The notes beneath the pieces are model-generated. The model did not search any database. It worked only from the letters and a program-made list of their open reading frames with translations, and was not told the DNA's origin. This document shows, one piece after another, positions 1 to 8,767 of a stretch of 55,773 bases of DNA (the first letter of the stretch is position 1; each line of letters starts with the position of its first letter). Position numbers and translations under genes: made by a program. Origin of the DNA: Novosphingobium sp. (GTDB lineage Bacteria > Pseudomonadota > Alphaproteobacteria > Sphingomonadales > Sphingomonadaceae); NCBI GenBank assembly GCA_017744735.1, contig JAGIAR010000015.1:1-55773 (forward strand), given 5' to 3'.

Positions 1-416
1 ATGCCGAGGTCGCGCCAGCGCGCGGTGGCGGTCCTGCCGTCGGGCGAGACCGAGATCGCCGGCTGCAGCGTGACCCATTCGTTGAGCTGGCCGTAGATCA
101 GCCCTTCCTGCCCGCCGTGCAGGCGTTTCAGATATTCGCGGATGCGGTCCTTGCCCTGGTAGACCCCGTCGATCCCGATCTCGATCGTGCCGTTATCGGC
201 GAACAGGTCCGAGGCATCGCCCCACAGGCCGCGGTCGACATAATAGCCGAACGCCCGCTGCAGCTTCTTCACCGCGCGTGCGCCCTCCAGCTTCTGCACC
301 CTGAGGGTCAGCGCGTCGATCTCGCGGTCCATCGCGCTGGTCTGGGCGGTGCTCTGCGCGGCGGCGCTGCCCGAAAGCAGGGCGATCGCAAGCGCGGTCA
401 ACAGGGTGCGTCTCAT
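1..416 (-). CDS. Exported NTF2/SnoaL-like protein (3' end cut by window edge)
   Basis: I found this by translating the reverse strand from the ATG at 416; the frame stays open to base 1. The N-terminus (MRRTLLTALAIALLSGSAAA) is a clear signal peptide, so the product is probably periplasmic. The mature part begins with a short coiled segment and then the NTF2-like core, with the YGYYVDxxxW type motif (here FGYYVDRGLW) and an LFAD strand. It is a sibling of the proteins at 12033-12689, 10708-12036 and 21170-21889. The histidine found in most siblings after the GQLN motif is a tryptophan here (GQLNEW), so activity may differ. At least 138 residues are visible, and further domains may lie outside. 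The function of the family is unknown. Confidence 0.85.
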   Translation of the reverse strand, partial: MRRTLLTALAIALLSGSAAAQSTAQTSAMDREIDALTLRVQKLEGARAVKKLQRAFGYYVDRGLWGDASDLFADNGTIEIGIDGVYQGKDRIREYLKRLHGGQEGLIYGQLNEWVTLQPAISVSPDGRTATARWRDLG

Positions 417-485
417 GCGTCCTCCAGCGGCACCGGTGCTCGCAAAGGCGGCCCGGGCCTGTCTTCTCAATCCCGGCTCGCGGCC

Positions 486-498
486 GGTTTAGTTAAGC
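486..498. promoter_or_regulatory. Putative operator, RCTAAAC element A
   Basis: GGTTTAGTTAAGC lies about 70 bases upstream of the exported NTF2-like gene that starts at 416. Its complement carries ACTAAACCGGCC, shared over 12 bases with the site at 1747. Similar elements recur in other intergenic gaps of the first 25 kb. The role is inferred only from recurrence and placement. Confidence 0.4.
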
Positions 499-609
499 AT
501 GATACGGCGCTGAACCCACCTGAAAAGGGCGCAGTCTAGACCTAGCTGGAACGGCCGCTTGACCCAAAGGGCCGTTGCCGGCCCGACACGGCGGGCACCG
601 GCAAGCGGC

Positions 610-1572
610 TCAGTTGAGCCGCCACTGGCCTGGGGTGATCGAAAAGCGTCGCTTGAAGGCGCGGGTGAAATGCGCCGCGTCCTCGAACCCGTTGGCGAAG
701 GCGATCTGCGCGATGGAGCGGTTCGAACGGTGTGGATCGCGCAGATCCGCGGCCGCCTGCTCGAGCCGCCGACTCCACAGCTGGCTGGCGATGGAATGGC
801 CGAACGCCTCGTGCATCAGCTGGTCCAGCCGCCGGCGGCTGATGCGCTGGTCCTGCGCGACCGTTTCCGCGGTGAGCCCGGCGACCGACAGGTTCAGCTC
901 GATATATTCGAGCGCGCGCTGCACCCGCCAGTGGGTGAGCGTGGGAACCTGCGCGACGGGCCCCGCAACGCCGAGCATGTGGATGATCCCGTTGAGCATC
1001 GCGCCGCGCTGCATTTCCCCCAGCCGGTCGGCATCGCGCGAGAGGCGCAGCAGCAGGTCTCCAACGAAGCCGGTCCCGCAATCCGAGGAGGGCAGGATGC
1101 TTGCGCACAGACGCTCGAAATGAGGGTAGCGGCTCAGCACCGCGGCGCGGGGAAGGCGGGCGATGACGACGCCGGTGACCTCTTCAGAGACCAGGCGGAA
1201 TGCCTTGGCCTCGTCGATCATGCACAGGTCGCCCTCTTCGAGCAGGCAGCTCTGACCGAGCTGGCTCACCAGCGTCGAACCCTTGAATTGCACCATCAGC
1301 GAGAACAGCGGTTCCATCGCCTTCTCGCCGCGGGGCGGCAAGAAGCTCACCTCAGCCGGCGCGGACAGGATCGAGAAGAGCTGGCCTGCGCCCATCGCCA
1401 TACGCCGGATCAGCCCGGACGAGGGGGCCCGTCCGGTCAGCTTGACCGACAGGCCCCTGAAGTTGGTGCGGACAGCGTTATCCCACAGCAGCTCGCGCTG
1501 CTCCTGCTCGACATTGCTGAGGTCGACCAGCGGATGCGCCACTTCTCGCTGGAGCTCTTCCAGTTGCGACAA
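610..1572 (-). CDS. AraC-family transcriptional regulator
   Basis: A 320-residue protein with an N-terminal cupin-like AraC sensing domain (about residues 30-200) and a C-terminal double helix-turn-helix (about 215-318). The second helix has the usual signature (SIAQIAFANGFEDAAHFTRAF, followed by FSITPGQWR). The start is a TTG at 1572, supported by a strong GGAGGAGAGG ribosome site four to five bases upstream and by an in-frame stop shortly before it. It is divergent from the PQQ dehydrogenase operon and lies just upstream of the exported NTF2-like gene, so it is the obvious candidate regulator for both. RCTAAAC-type sites occur on both sides of it. The inducer is unknown. Confidence 0.93.
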   Translation of the reverse strand: MSQLEELQREVAHPLVDLSNVEQEQRELLWDNAVRTNFRGLSVKLTGRAPSSGLIRRMAMGAGQLFSILSAPAEVSFLPPRGEKAMEPLFSLMVQFKGSTLVSQLGQSCLLEEGDLCMIDEAKAFRLVSEEVTGVVIARLPRAAVLSRYPHFERLCASILPSSDCGTGFVGDLLLRLSRDADRLGEMQRGAMLNGIIHMLGVAGPVAQVPTLTHWRVQRALEYIELNLSVAGLTAETVAQDQRISRRRLDQLMHEAFGHSIASQLWSRRLEQAAADLRDPHRSNRSIAQIAFANGFEDAAHFTRAFKRRFSITPGQWRLN

Positions 1573-1627
1573 ACCTCTCCTCCAAGTCGGTCAACGCCCA
1601 CTCGTTTTCCCATGGATATGAAATCGA

Positions 1628-1636
1628 ACTAAACTG
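1628..1636. promoter_or_regulatory. Putative operator, RCTAAAC element B
   Basis: ACTAAACTG lies in the divergent gap between the AraC gene (start 1572) and the PQQ dehydrogenase gene (start 1795), about 55 bases upstream of the regulator. It shares its core with the sites at 486, 1747, 13229, 18245, 18440, 24884 and 24969. Confidence 0.4.
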
Positions 1637-1746
1637 GGCAACCCTCTGTCTGCCGAAATACGCTATCGACGCGAAAAACGGCGGGTTTGGGGCGGCGCGA
1701 GCCGGTTAAGCAGGATCCAGTCGAAGGAGAGGAACGGGGCGAGCGC

Positions 1747-1756
1747 ACTAAACCGG
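1747..1756. promoter_or_regulatory. Putative operator, RCTAAAC element C
   Basis: ACTAAACCGG, continuing as CCGAATCG, lies about 40 bases upstream of the PQQ dehydrogenase start. Its extended form ACTAAACCGGCC is the same as the complement of the site at 486. Having two copies (1628 and 1747) in one divergent gap fits a shared operator for the AraC gene and the dehydrogenase operon. Confidence 0.4.
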
Positions 1757-1794
1757 CCGAATCGTCGGATAGGTGCCGGCCCCAAGGAACGGAT

Positions 1795-3939
1795 ATGATC
1801 GGATTTCAAACATTGCTCCGCCGGCTCGCCGGCTGCTTCGCCGCGCTGGCCTGCTTCGGCTTGGTGCTTTCGAGCCAAGCCAGCGCAGGCCCGGCGGCGG
1901 TCGATGCCGATCGGCTCAATCATGCCGATGCGCCGGGGAATGCCGGCAACTGGATGTCGCATGGCCGCACCTGGTCGGAGCAGCGCTTCAGCCCGCTCAA
2001 GCAGATCAACGACGGGAATGCCGCGCGGCTGGGGCTCGCGTGGTATGCCGATCTCGGCACCTATCGGGGGGTCGAGGCGACGCCGCTCGAGATCGATGGC
2101 GTGCTCTACAACGTATCTGCCTGGAGCATCGTCACCGCCTATGACGCGACCAACGGCAAGGTTCTGTGGACCTACGATCCCAAGGTTCCGCCCGAATACG
2201 CCCGGATCACCTGCTGCGGACCGGTGAGCCGCGGGCTCGCCGCGTGGAAGGGCAAGATCTACGTCGCCGCGCTCGACGGGCGGCTGATCGCGCTCGATGC
2301 GGCCGACGGGCGCAAGCTTTGGGAAACCGACACCAAGGATCCGGGGCAGCCGCTCTCGCTCACCGGTGCCCCGCGCGTGGCCGACGGCAATGTGGTCATC
2401 GGCAATTCGGGCGGCGACGTCGGTTCGCGCGGCTACATGTCGGCCTACAACGCCGAGACCGGCAAGCAGGTGTGGAAGTTCTACATCGTCCCGGGCGATC
2501 CCGCAAAGATGCCCGAAGGCTTCGCTTCGGATTCGGCGATGCCGATGGCCGCGAAGACCTGGACCGGCGAATGGTGGAAGCAGGGCGGCGGCGGCAACAA
2601 CTGGGACGGGATCGTGTTCGATCCGGCCGAGCACCTGGTCTATTTCGGCACCGGCAATGGATCGCCCCACCCCGCCATCTTCCGCAGCCCGCAGGGCGGG
2701 GACAATCTGTTCCTGTGCTCGATCGTGGCGGTGGACAGCCGCACCGGCAAATATCGCTGGCACTATCAGGAAATCCCGGCCGAAGAATGGGATTACGATT
2801 GCACCAGTCCGCTGATCCTGGCCGACCTCAAGATTGACGGCAAGCCGCGCAAGGTGATCATGCATGCGCCGAAGGACGGGTTCTTCTACGTGCTCGACCG
2901 GACCAGCGGCAAACTGCTCTCGGCCAACAATTACATGCCCAACACCTGGGCCTCGCACATCGACATGAAGACCGGTCGTCCGGTGGTGAACCCCGAGGCG
3001 ATGGTCGAGGTCAAGCCCGCGCTGATCACCCCGGGATACGGCGGCGGTCACAATTGGAACCCGATGAGCTACAGCCCGCTCACCGGCCTGGTCTACATTC
3101 CGGTGCTCGAAGGCTACGCGGTGATCTCGCGGGTCGACGACGACGATTTCAAGTTCGTGCTGGGCAAGACGACGCTCGCGGCGGGGGTCGGCAATTATCC
3201 CGAGCTGCGCAAGCAATTCAACCAGGAGGCGGCCGATCGCGAGAAGGGCTATATGCTCGCCTGGAACCCGGTGACCCAGAAGGAAGCCTGGCGCATTCCC
3301 TATCCGCACGCCGGCAATGGCGGCACGATGACCACCGCCGGAAACCTGCTGGTCGAAGGCACGATCAACAAGACTCTGGCGGTCTATCGCGCGGACAACG
3401 GGCAGAAGCTGTGGGAGATGCCGGTCGGCAGCGTCCCGGTCAGCGGCCCGATCACCTATATGGTCAAGGGCCGGCAATACATTGCGGTCAACGCTGGCTG
3501 GAACAGCGCGATCGTTTCGAAGCTGACCAATCCCGACGGTTCGCCGTTCAGCTTCGCCCCTGCGCGGTTGCTGGTGTTCGCGCTCGACGCGAAAGGCGTT
3601 ACGCTGCCGCCCGCGCCGCCTTCGGACGCGATCCCGCCGCCGCCAAATACGCCGATCTCGGCCGAACTGCGCAAGCAGGGCGAAGTGCTCTATGCCCGCA
3701 ATTGCCAGGCCTGCCATGCGCCCAACGCGGTCGGCGGGGTCAAAGATCTGCGCCACATGAGCCCGGCGACCCACGCCGAGTTCCTCGACATCGTGCTCGG
3801 CGGCAAGCGGGCCGCGCTCGGCATGCCCAATTTCGGTACCAGCCTGACGCATGACGAGGCCGAGGCGATCCACGCCTATCTGATCGCCCGGGCGCAGGAC
3901 GACTGGCAGCCGCAGTTCGTGGCGCGGAAGCAGCAGTGA
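1795..3939 (+). CDS. PQQ-dependent quinohaemoprotein alcohol dehydrogenase (DYD type)
   Basis: A periplasmic quinohaemoprotein dehydrogenase of 714 residues. It oxidises an alcohol or related substrate with PQQ and passes electrons through a C-terminal haem c. The ATG at 1795 is chosen because AAGGAACGG precedes it and a signal peptide follows at once; an upstream TTG at 1687 would give an implausible N-terminus. An eight-bladed PQQ propeller fills residues about 45-590, with the adjacent-cysteine motif at C140-C141. Haem c is at C637-H641 (CQACH), with a later GMPNFG as likely methionine ligand. The metal-site motif reads WDYD (D333, Y334, D335). The extra Asp two places after the catalytic Asp is the marker seen in lanthanide-dependent enzymes of this superfamily. 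The next gene overlaps by four bases. Substrate unknown. Confidence 0.94.
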   Translation: MIGFQTLLRRLAGCFAALACFGLVLSSQASAGPAAVDADRLNHADAPGNAGNWMSHGRTWSEQRFSPLKQINDGNAARLGLAWYADLGTYRGVEATPLEIDGVLYNVSAWSIVTAYDATNGKVLWTYDPKVPPEYARITCCGPVSRGLAAWKGKIYVAALDGRLIALDAADGRKLWETDTKDPGQPLSLTGAPRVADGNVVIGNSGGDVGSRGYMSAYNAETGKQVWKFYIVPGDPAKMPEGFASDSAMPMAAKTWTGEWWKQGGGGNNWDGIVFDPAEHLVYFGTGNGSPHPAIFRSPQGGDNLFLCSIVAVDSRTGKYRWHYQEIPAEEWDYDCTSPLILADLKIDGKPRKVIMHAPKDGFFYVLDRTSGKLLSANNYMPNTWASHIDMKTGRPVVNPEAMVEVKPALITPGYGGGHNWNPMSYSPLTGLVYIPVLEGYAVISRVDDDDFKFVLGKTTLAAGVGNYPELRKQFNQEAADREKGYMLAWNPVTQKEAWRIPYPHAGNGGTMTTAGNLLVEGTINKTLAVYRADNGQKLWEMPVGSVPVSGPITYMVKGRQYIAVNAGWNSAIVSKLTNPDGSPFSFAPARLLVFALDAKGVTLPPAPPSDAIPPPPNTPISAELRKQGEVLYARNCQACHAPNAVGGVKDLRHMSPATHAEFLDIVLGGKRAALGMPNFGTSLTHDEAEAIHAYLIARAQDDWQPQFVARKQQ

Positions 3940-6053
3940 TCCGGCGCCTCGCCCTGGCGCTGGGCGCCTTCGCCGTGGCGCTGGCGCCGGCGGCGCAGGC
4001 CGCGGTCACGGGCGAGACGATGCGCAGCGCGGCGGTGCAGGGCGCGCAGTCGGGCGACTGGATGTCCTATGGTCGGACCTGGGACGAACAGCGCTACAGC
4101 CCGCTCGACGCGATCAACGACGGCAATGTCCAGCGGCTCGGTCTCGCCTGGTATGCCGATCTCGATACCTACCACGGGGTGGAATCCACCCCGCTGGTGG
4201 TCGATGGGGTGCTCTACAACGTTTCCGCCTTCAACGTCGTCACCGCCTATGACGGGCGCGACGGCCGCAGGCTGTGGACCTTCGATCCCAAGGTGGAACG
4301 GCAATGGGCGCGGCTGGCCTGCTGCGGCTCGGGCACCCGGGGCATCGCCGCGTGGAACGGGCGGATATACATTGCCGCGCTCGACGGGCGGCTGATCGCG
4401 GTCGATGCGAAGACCGGCGCGCAGGTGTGGAGCGTCCAAACCTTCGATCGCAGTCAGGCCTATTCGATCACCGGCGCCCCGCGCGTGTTCGACGGCAAGG
4501 TGGTGATCGGCAACAGCGGCGCCGACTACGGCGTACGCGGCTTCGTCTCGGCCTACGATGCGCAGACCGGGGCCAAGCTGTGGAAGTTCTACACCGTTCC
4601 GGGTAATCCGGCCGACGGCCCCGACGGAGAGGCTTCGGACAGCGCAATGAAAATCGCGCTCCCGACCTGGTTCGGGCAGTGGTGGAAATACGGCGGCGGC
4701 GGCACCGCGTGGGACAGCCTGGTCTACGATCCCGCGCTGCACCTGGTCTATATCGGCACCGGCAACGGCGGCCCGCTGAGCTATCATTTCCGCAGCGATG
4801 ACAAGGGCGACAATCTGTTCCTCTGCTCGATCGTCGCGGTCGATGCCGACACCGGGCAGTATCGCTGGCACTATCAGATGGTGCCCGAGGACGATTGGGA
4901 CTTCACCTGCACCCAGCCGATGATGCTGGCCGACCTGAAGATCGGCGGCAGAAACCGGCAGGTCATCATGCAGGCGCCGAAGAACGGGTTCTTCTACGTG
5001 CTCGATCGCAAGACCGGGGAACTGATCAGCGCGCAGAACTTCGTGCCGCAGAGCTGGGCCAGTCATGTCGATCTCAAGACCGGACGCCCGGCGATGTATC
5101 CCGACGTCCACCTGACCACCACGCCCAAGCTGATGACGCCGAGCCTGCTCGCCGCGCACAGCTGGCATCCGATGTCCTACAGCCCCAAGACCGGGCTGGT
5201 CTATTTCCCGGCGATGGAGCAGTCGACCGTCTATGCCCGGCAGGAGGACGACGCGTTCCACTTCGTGCCGTTCCGGATCAATGCCGGTTACGACTATGTC
5301 GGATCGACGCCCGAGCGCGCCGCGCTGCGCAAGAAACTGCAGGCCGAAGCCAATGCGATGGAGAAGGGCTATCTCCTCGCGTGGAATCCGGTCACCCAGA
5401 AAGAAGCCTGGCGCGCGCCCTATTCGCACCCCGGTTCTGGCGGCACGCTGGCGACCGCCGGCAACCTCGTGTTCCAGGGCACGATCGAGCGGACCTTCGC
5501 CGCCTATCGCGCCGACACCGGCCAGAAGCTGTGGGACATGCCGATCGACAATGCGCCCGTCGGCGGGCCGGTGACCTATATGATCGACGGTGTGCAATAT
5601 GTCGCGATCAATGCCGGCTGGAACGGTGCGATCGTCGCCAATCTCGGCAAGGGGCCGGGCGGCTTCCAGGTTTCGCCGGCACGGCTGCTGGTGTTCAAGC
5701 TCGGGGCGAAGGGGGTGGCCCTGCCGCCGCTGCCGCCCCCAGCGGCCCTGCCGCGTCCGCCCGCGCTGCAGGCGAGCGAGGATGTCGTACGCAAGGGTGC
5801 GCAGCTCTATGGCGACACCTGCTCGCGCTGCCACGGCGACGGCGCGGTGGGCGGGGTCAAGGATCTGCGCTGGATGACGCCGGAGACGCACGCTGCGTTC
5901 GACGACATCGTGCTCAAGGGCATCCGCGCCGACCGCGGCATGGCGAGTTTCGGCGACCTGCTCACCCGCGAGCAGGCCGATGCGATCCACGCCTATCTGA
6001 TCGCGCGCGGGAAGGAGGATTGGGCCGACGCCGCCGCGGAGCAGCACAAGTGA
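3936..6053 (+). CDS. PQQ-dependent quinohaemoprotein alcohol dehydrogenase (DFT type)
   Basis: A close paralogue of the preceding dehydrogenase, 705 residues, with the same layout: signal peptide (ends near AAQAA), PQQ propeller, adjacent cysteines C129-C130 and haem c motif CSRCH at 629-633. The start is GTG at 3936, inside a GTGA overlap with the previous stop, so translation is probably coupled. The metal-site motif here is WDFT (D322, F323, T324). It lacks the second Asp of the neighbour, as expected for a calcium-type enzyme. The two genes probably arose by tandem duplication and then diverged in metal or substrate preference. A four-base overlap joins it to the NTF2-like gene downstream, which suggests all three act on the same compound in the periplasm. 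Confidence 0.94.
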   Translation: MIRRLALALGAFAVALAPAAQAAVTGETMRSAAVQGAQSGDWMSYGRTWDEQRYSPLDAINDGNVQRLGLAWYADLDTYHGVESTPLVVDGVLYNVSAFNVVTAYDGRDGRRLWTFDPKVERQWARLACCGSGTRGIAAWNGRIYIAALDGRLIAVDAKTGAQVWSVQTFDRSQAYSITGAPRVFDGKVVIGNSGADYGVRGFVSAYDAQTGAKLWKFYTVPGNPADGPDGEASDSAMKIALPTWFGQWWKYGGGGTAWDSLVYDPALHLVYIGTGNGGPLSYHFRSDDKGDNLFLCSIVAVDADTGQYRWHYQMVPEDDWDFTCTQPMMLADLKIGGRNRQVIMQAPKNGFFYVLDRKTGELISAQNFVPQSWASHVDLKTGRPAMYPDVHLTTTPKLMTPSLLAAHSWHPMSYSPKTGLVYFPAMEQSTVYARQEDDAFHFVPFRINAGYDYVGSTPERAALRKKLQAEANAMEKGYLLAWNPVTQKEAWRAPYSHPGSGGTLATAGNLVFQGTIERTFAAYRADTGQKLWDMPIDNAPVGGPVTYMIDGVQYVAINAGWNGAIVANLGKGPGGFQVSPARLLVFKLGAKGVALPPLPPPAALPRPPALQASEDVVRKGAQLYGDTCSRCHGDGAVGGVKDLRWMTPETHAAFDDIVLKGIRADRGMASFGDLLTREQADAIHAYLIARGKEDWADAAAEQHK

Positions 6054-7864
6054 AGCGGGCGCCGCGACTGGCCGCTGCCCTGCTCGCGGGCGCGGTGGGG
6101 ACCGCCCCCGCATGCGCGCAAGCGCCGGGTCAGGGGAACGCTGTTCAGGGGCTCGGCTGCGACCGGGCCTGCCTGATCGCGGCGCTGGACGGCTATATGC
6201 AGGCGCTCGGCGCACACAGTCCGCTGGCGGTGCCGGCAGCGCCCGATCTGCTGTTCACCGAGAACGATGTGCCGCTGAAGCTGGGCGAAGGCCTGTGGGG
6301 CACGGTGACCGAGGTCGACAAGGTCGGGCTCGAAGTGGCCGATCCGGTTACCGGCAATGCCGCTTGGTTCGGCTCGGTGCGCGAGAACGGGCGCAACGCG
6401 ATGTTCGCGGTGCGGATCCACGTCGATCGCGGCCGCATCGGCGAGGTGGAGAGCGTGGTCGTGCGCAACATGGACCTTGCCGGCGCGCCGATCCGGCCCG
6501 CGCCGGTGCTGCAGCACGATCCGGCGTTCTACGAAACGCTTCCGCCCGAACAGCAGCGCACAAGGCCGCGCCTGCAGGCGATCGCCGATTCCTATTTCGA
6601 CACGGTCGAGGCCAACGACGGGCAGGTGTTCGCGCCGTTCGACGAGGATTGCGGGCGGCTGGAGAATGGCCGCAGCACCACCAGCCGCAGCGACCCCAAC
6701 GGTGCCTTCGGCGCGGTTGCGCTGGCCGAAGGGTGCGAGGCGCAGTTCAAGCTGGGCATCTACCGGATCAACAAGCGCATCCGCGAACGCCGCTACCCGA
6801 TCATCGATACCGAACGCGGAATCGTGGTCGCCTCGGGTTTCTTCGACCATGCGAACGAATTCGACAGCTACAAGCTCACCGACGGGCGCGAGATGAAGAC
6901 CGCGCTGAAGTGGCCGAACTCGATCTCGCTGATCGAGGCGTTCCGTATCAAGGACGCCAGGATCAGCCGGATCGAGGCAGTGTTCACTTATGTGCCCTAT
7001 TTCATGCACAACCCCTTTGCGGGCCCGGCGGCATCGCCGCCCGATCACCCGCCCATGCCGGCGGCCTGCGGCGAAGCTTGTCTGGCGCAGCTCGCCGGGA
7101 AGACCATGGCTGCCTACGTTTCCAGGGATTGGCGATCGCTGCCTTGGGCGGACCGGGTCGGTTACAGCGACGAGAACCTCGGCCTGCAGGTCGGCGAGGG
7201 CATCTGGGGCACCGTCACCAAGATCGACGGCAAGCCGCTGGTGATCGCCGACGGACGGACCGGCAAGGCTGTCTGGATCGGCCGGATCGAGGAGCACGGC
7301 CAGCCGGCTTGGGCGGCGGTGACCGTCACGGCCGGCGAGGGCGACCGGATCGGCGACGTCGAGACGCTGGTGCATCGCAAGGAATACGGGGCGCCCTATG
7401 CGGAGCCACTGGCCGCGCCGGCCTTCGCCGAGCTGCCGGCATCGCGGCGGACCGACCGTGCCACGATGCTGGCCGCAGTGGACGCGTTCCATGGCGCGAT
7501 CAACCGTCACGACGGGACCGTAGCCCAGGGCATCGCCGACGATTGCCGCTGGGCGGTCAACGGGCAGGACGTGGGGCAATGCGCCGCGCCGCTCACCGGC
7601 AACCGGCTGAAAGCGCTTGCACAGGTGAGGGATATCGAGCTGCTCGCGGTGGATGAGGCGCGCGGACTGGTGGCGGTCCGCATGTTCGAGGATTTTCCGG
7701 CCAATCCGCTCCATTTCACCGATGCGAGCGGCGCTGCCTATGACGATCCGGCGCTCAGCCCGCGCACGCTGAAACTGGTCGAGCTGTTCCGTTTCGAGGG
7801 CGGCACCCTGCAGCGGATCGAGGCCTATACGCTGCAACTGCCTTACGGCATGCGGCCCCGCTAG
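6050..7864 (+). CDS. Exported protein with two four-cysteine NTF2-like modules
   Basis: A 604-residue protein, last in the PQQ dehydrogenase operon, starting with GTG at 6050 in a GTGA overlap. A signal peptide ends at about residue 25 (ACAQA). The rest is two related modules of about 290 residues. Each begins with a CX3C motif (CDRAC, CGEAC), carries a GEGLWGT or GEGIWGT strand, and has a second pair of cysteines further on. Each module looks like two NTF2/SnoaL-like folds in a row. The first module resembles the separate protein at 19263-20228 and the second the protein at 20225-21151, so this gene is a fusion of what is elsewhere a gene pair. Catalytic function is unknown; the operon suggests it binds or transforms the substrate or product of the dehydrogenases. 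Confidence 0.85.
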   Translation: MKRAPRLAAALLAGAVGTAPACAQAPGQGNAVQGLGCDRACLIAALDGYMQALGAHSPLAVPAAPDLLFTENDVPLKLGEGLWGTVTEVDKVGLEVADPVTGNAAWFGSVRENGRNAMFAVRIHVDRGRIGEVESVVVRNMDLAGAPIRPAPVLQHDPAFYETLPPEQQRTRPRLQAIADSYFDTVEANDGQVFAPFDEDCGRLENGRSTTSRSDPNGAFGAVALAEGCEAQFKLGIYRINKRIRERRYPIIDTERGIVVASGFFDHANEFDSYKLTDGREMKTALKWPNSISLIEAFRIKDARISRIEAVFTYVPYFMHNPFAGPAASPPDHPPMPAACGEACLAQLAGKTMAAYVSRDWRSLPWADRVGYSDENLGLQVGEGIWGTVTKIDGKPLVIADGRTGKAVWIGRIEEHGQPAWAAVTVTAGEGDRIGDVETLVHRKEYGAPYAEPLAAPAFAELPASRRTDRATMLAAVDAFHGAINRHDGTVAQGIADDCRWAVNGQDVGQCAAPLTGNRLKALAQVRDIELLAVDEARGLVAVRMFEDFPANPLHFTDASGAAYDDPALSPRTLKLVELFRFEGGTLQRIEAYTLQLPYGMRPR

Positions 7865-7867
7865 GCG

Positions 7868-8767
7868 TTAGCCGGCCAGCGCCGCGCGGCGATAGGCGCG
7901 CGGGGGCTGGCCGAAGCGGCAGCGGAAGCTGTGGCTGAAATGGGCCGCGTTGCTGAAGCCGCAGCCGAACGCGATCTCGGTGATCGAGCGATCGGCAAAT
8001 TCCGCACGCGACAGGCGATCGCGGCACTGTTCGAGCCGCTGGGACCAGATGTACTGGCTCAAGGTCTCGGCCTCGTCGCTGAAGATCTTGTGCAGGTAGC
8101 GCTTGGTGCAATGCATCTGCTCGGCGATCCGGTCGATGGTGAGCTCAGGGTCGGCGAGGTTGCGATGGATGAAGGCCTGGATGCGCGTACGCACGGTTTC
8201 GCGCATGGTTTCGCCGCGGCGCGTACAGAAGCGCTCGATCAGCGCCAGGCGCGCGAGCTCGGTCAGCGCATTGCCCAGCGCCTCGTCCACGCTCGGGCTC
8301 AGCGGCGCGCTCTGCAGCACGCAGGATCGTGCGAGCTCCAGGCACATCCGCGCCGCGCCCGCGATTGGCTCCTTGCCGCCCGCGCCGGAATGCACTTGCG
8401 CGAGCAGGGGCCGCGAGAGGTTCGTGAGCGGGAGGGAGAGTGCCAGCAGCTCGCCGCCACGCTGGACGCGGACCGCGAGGGTGCTGCCGATGCCGACGGA
8501 CCAACTGCCCGAGGCCGCATCGCCCGGCGCCGGAACATCCGCGAGCTCGCCTTGCGGGCCGAGCTGGAACAGCAACCTGCAGGCCGGTTCGCCGCTCTCG
8601 GCGAGCCCGCCCGCGCCGCTGATGCGGTCGAGCCTCACCGTGCCGCGGGTGAGCGACTGGCGTTCGCAGGCGACGAACATCTCCACCGGCGCGGACCAGC
8701 CCGGTCCGTTGCCGGCCAGGACGCGCGGATCGGGCGCTGCCGGCGCTTGGAGATTGAGCGCGCTCAT
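7868..8767 (-). CDS. AraC-family transcriptional regulator, last gene of NTF2/MFS operon
   Basis: A 299-residue regulator. The N-terminal part (about 20-180) is a weakly conserved sensing domain. The C-terminal part has a double helix-turn-helix (about 195-295), including the TIDRIAEQMHCTKRYLHKIF segment and the conserved ITEIAFGCGFSNAAHFSHSF helix. Its ATG overlaps the stop of the upstream NTF2-like gene (ATGA), so it is made together with the operon it probably controls. It ends three bases from the stop of the convergent PQQ operon, with no room for a separate terminator. Confidence 0.93.
   Translation of the reverse strand: MSALNLQAPAAPDPRVLAGNGPGWSAPVEMFVACERQSLTRGTVRLDRISGAGGLAESGEPACRLLFQLGPQGELADVPAPGDAASGSWSVGIGSTLAVRVQRGGELLALSLPLTNLSRPLLAQVHSGAGGKEPIAGAARMCLELARSCVLQSAPLSPSVDEALGNALTELARLALIERFCTRRGETMRETVRTRIQAFIHRNLADPELTIDRIAEQMHCTKRYLHKIFSDEAETLSQYIWSQRLEQCRDRLSRAEFADRSITEIAFGCGFSNAAHFSHSFRCRFGQPPRAYRRAALAG

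Noticed and set aside
550..576. A seven-base hairpin downstream of the AraC gene at 610
   Set aside because: The loop is 13 bases and there is no T-run. It could be chance in GC-rich DNA.
4895..6049. An N-terminal extension of the NTF2-like protein into the second PQQ dehydrogenase gene
   Set aside because: The extension is an out-of-frame reading of the dehydrogenase. The GTG at 6050 gives a signal peptide and the usual GTGA overlap.
1663..6215. Two long minus-strand open frames (736 and 779 codons) opposite the PQQ dehydrogenases
   Set aside because: They are mirror frames of the two dehydrogenase genes, whose catalytic, haem and signal sequences are all on the plus strand.
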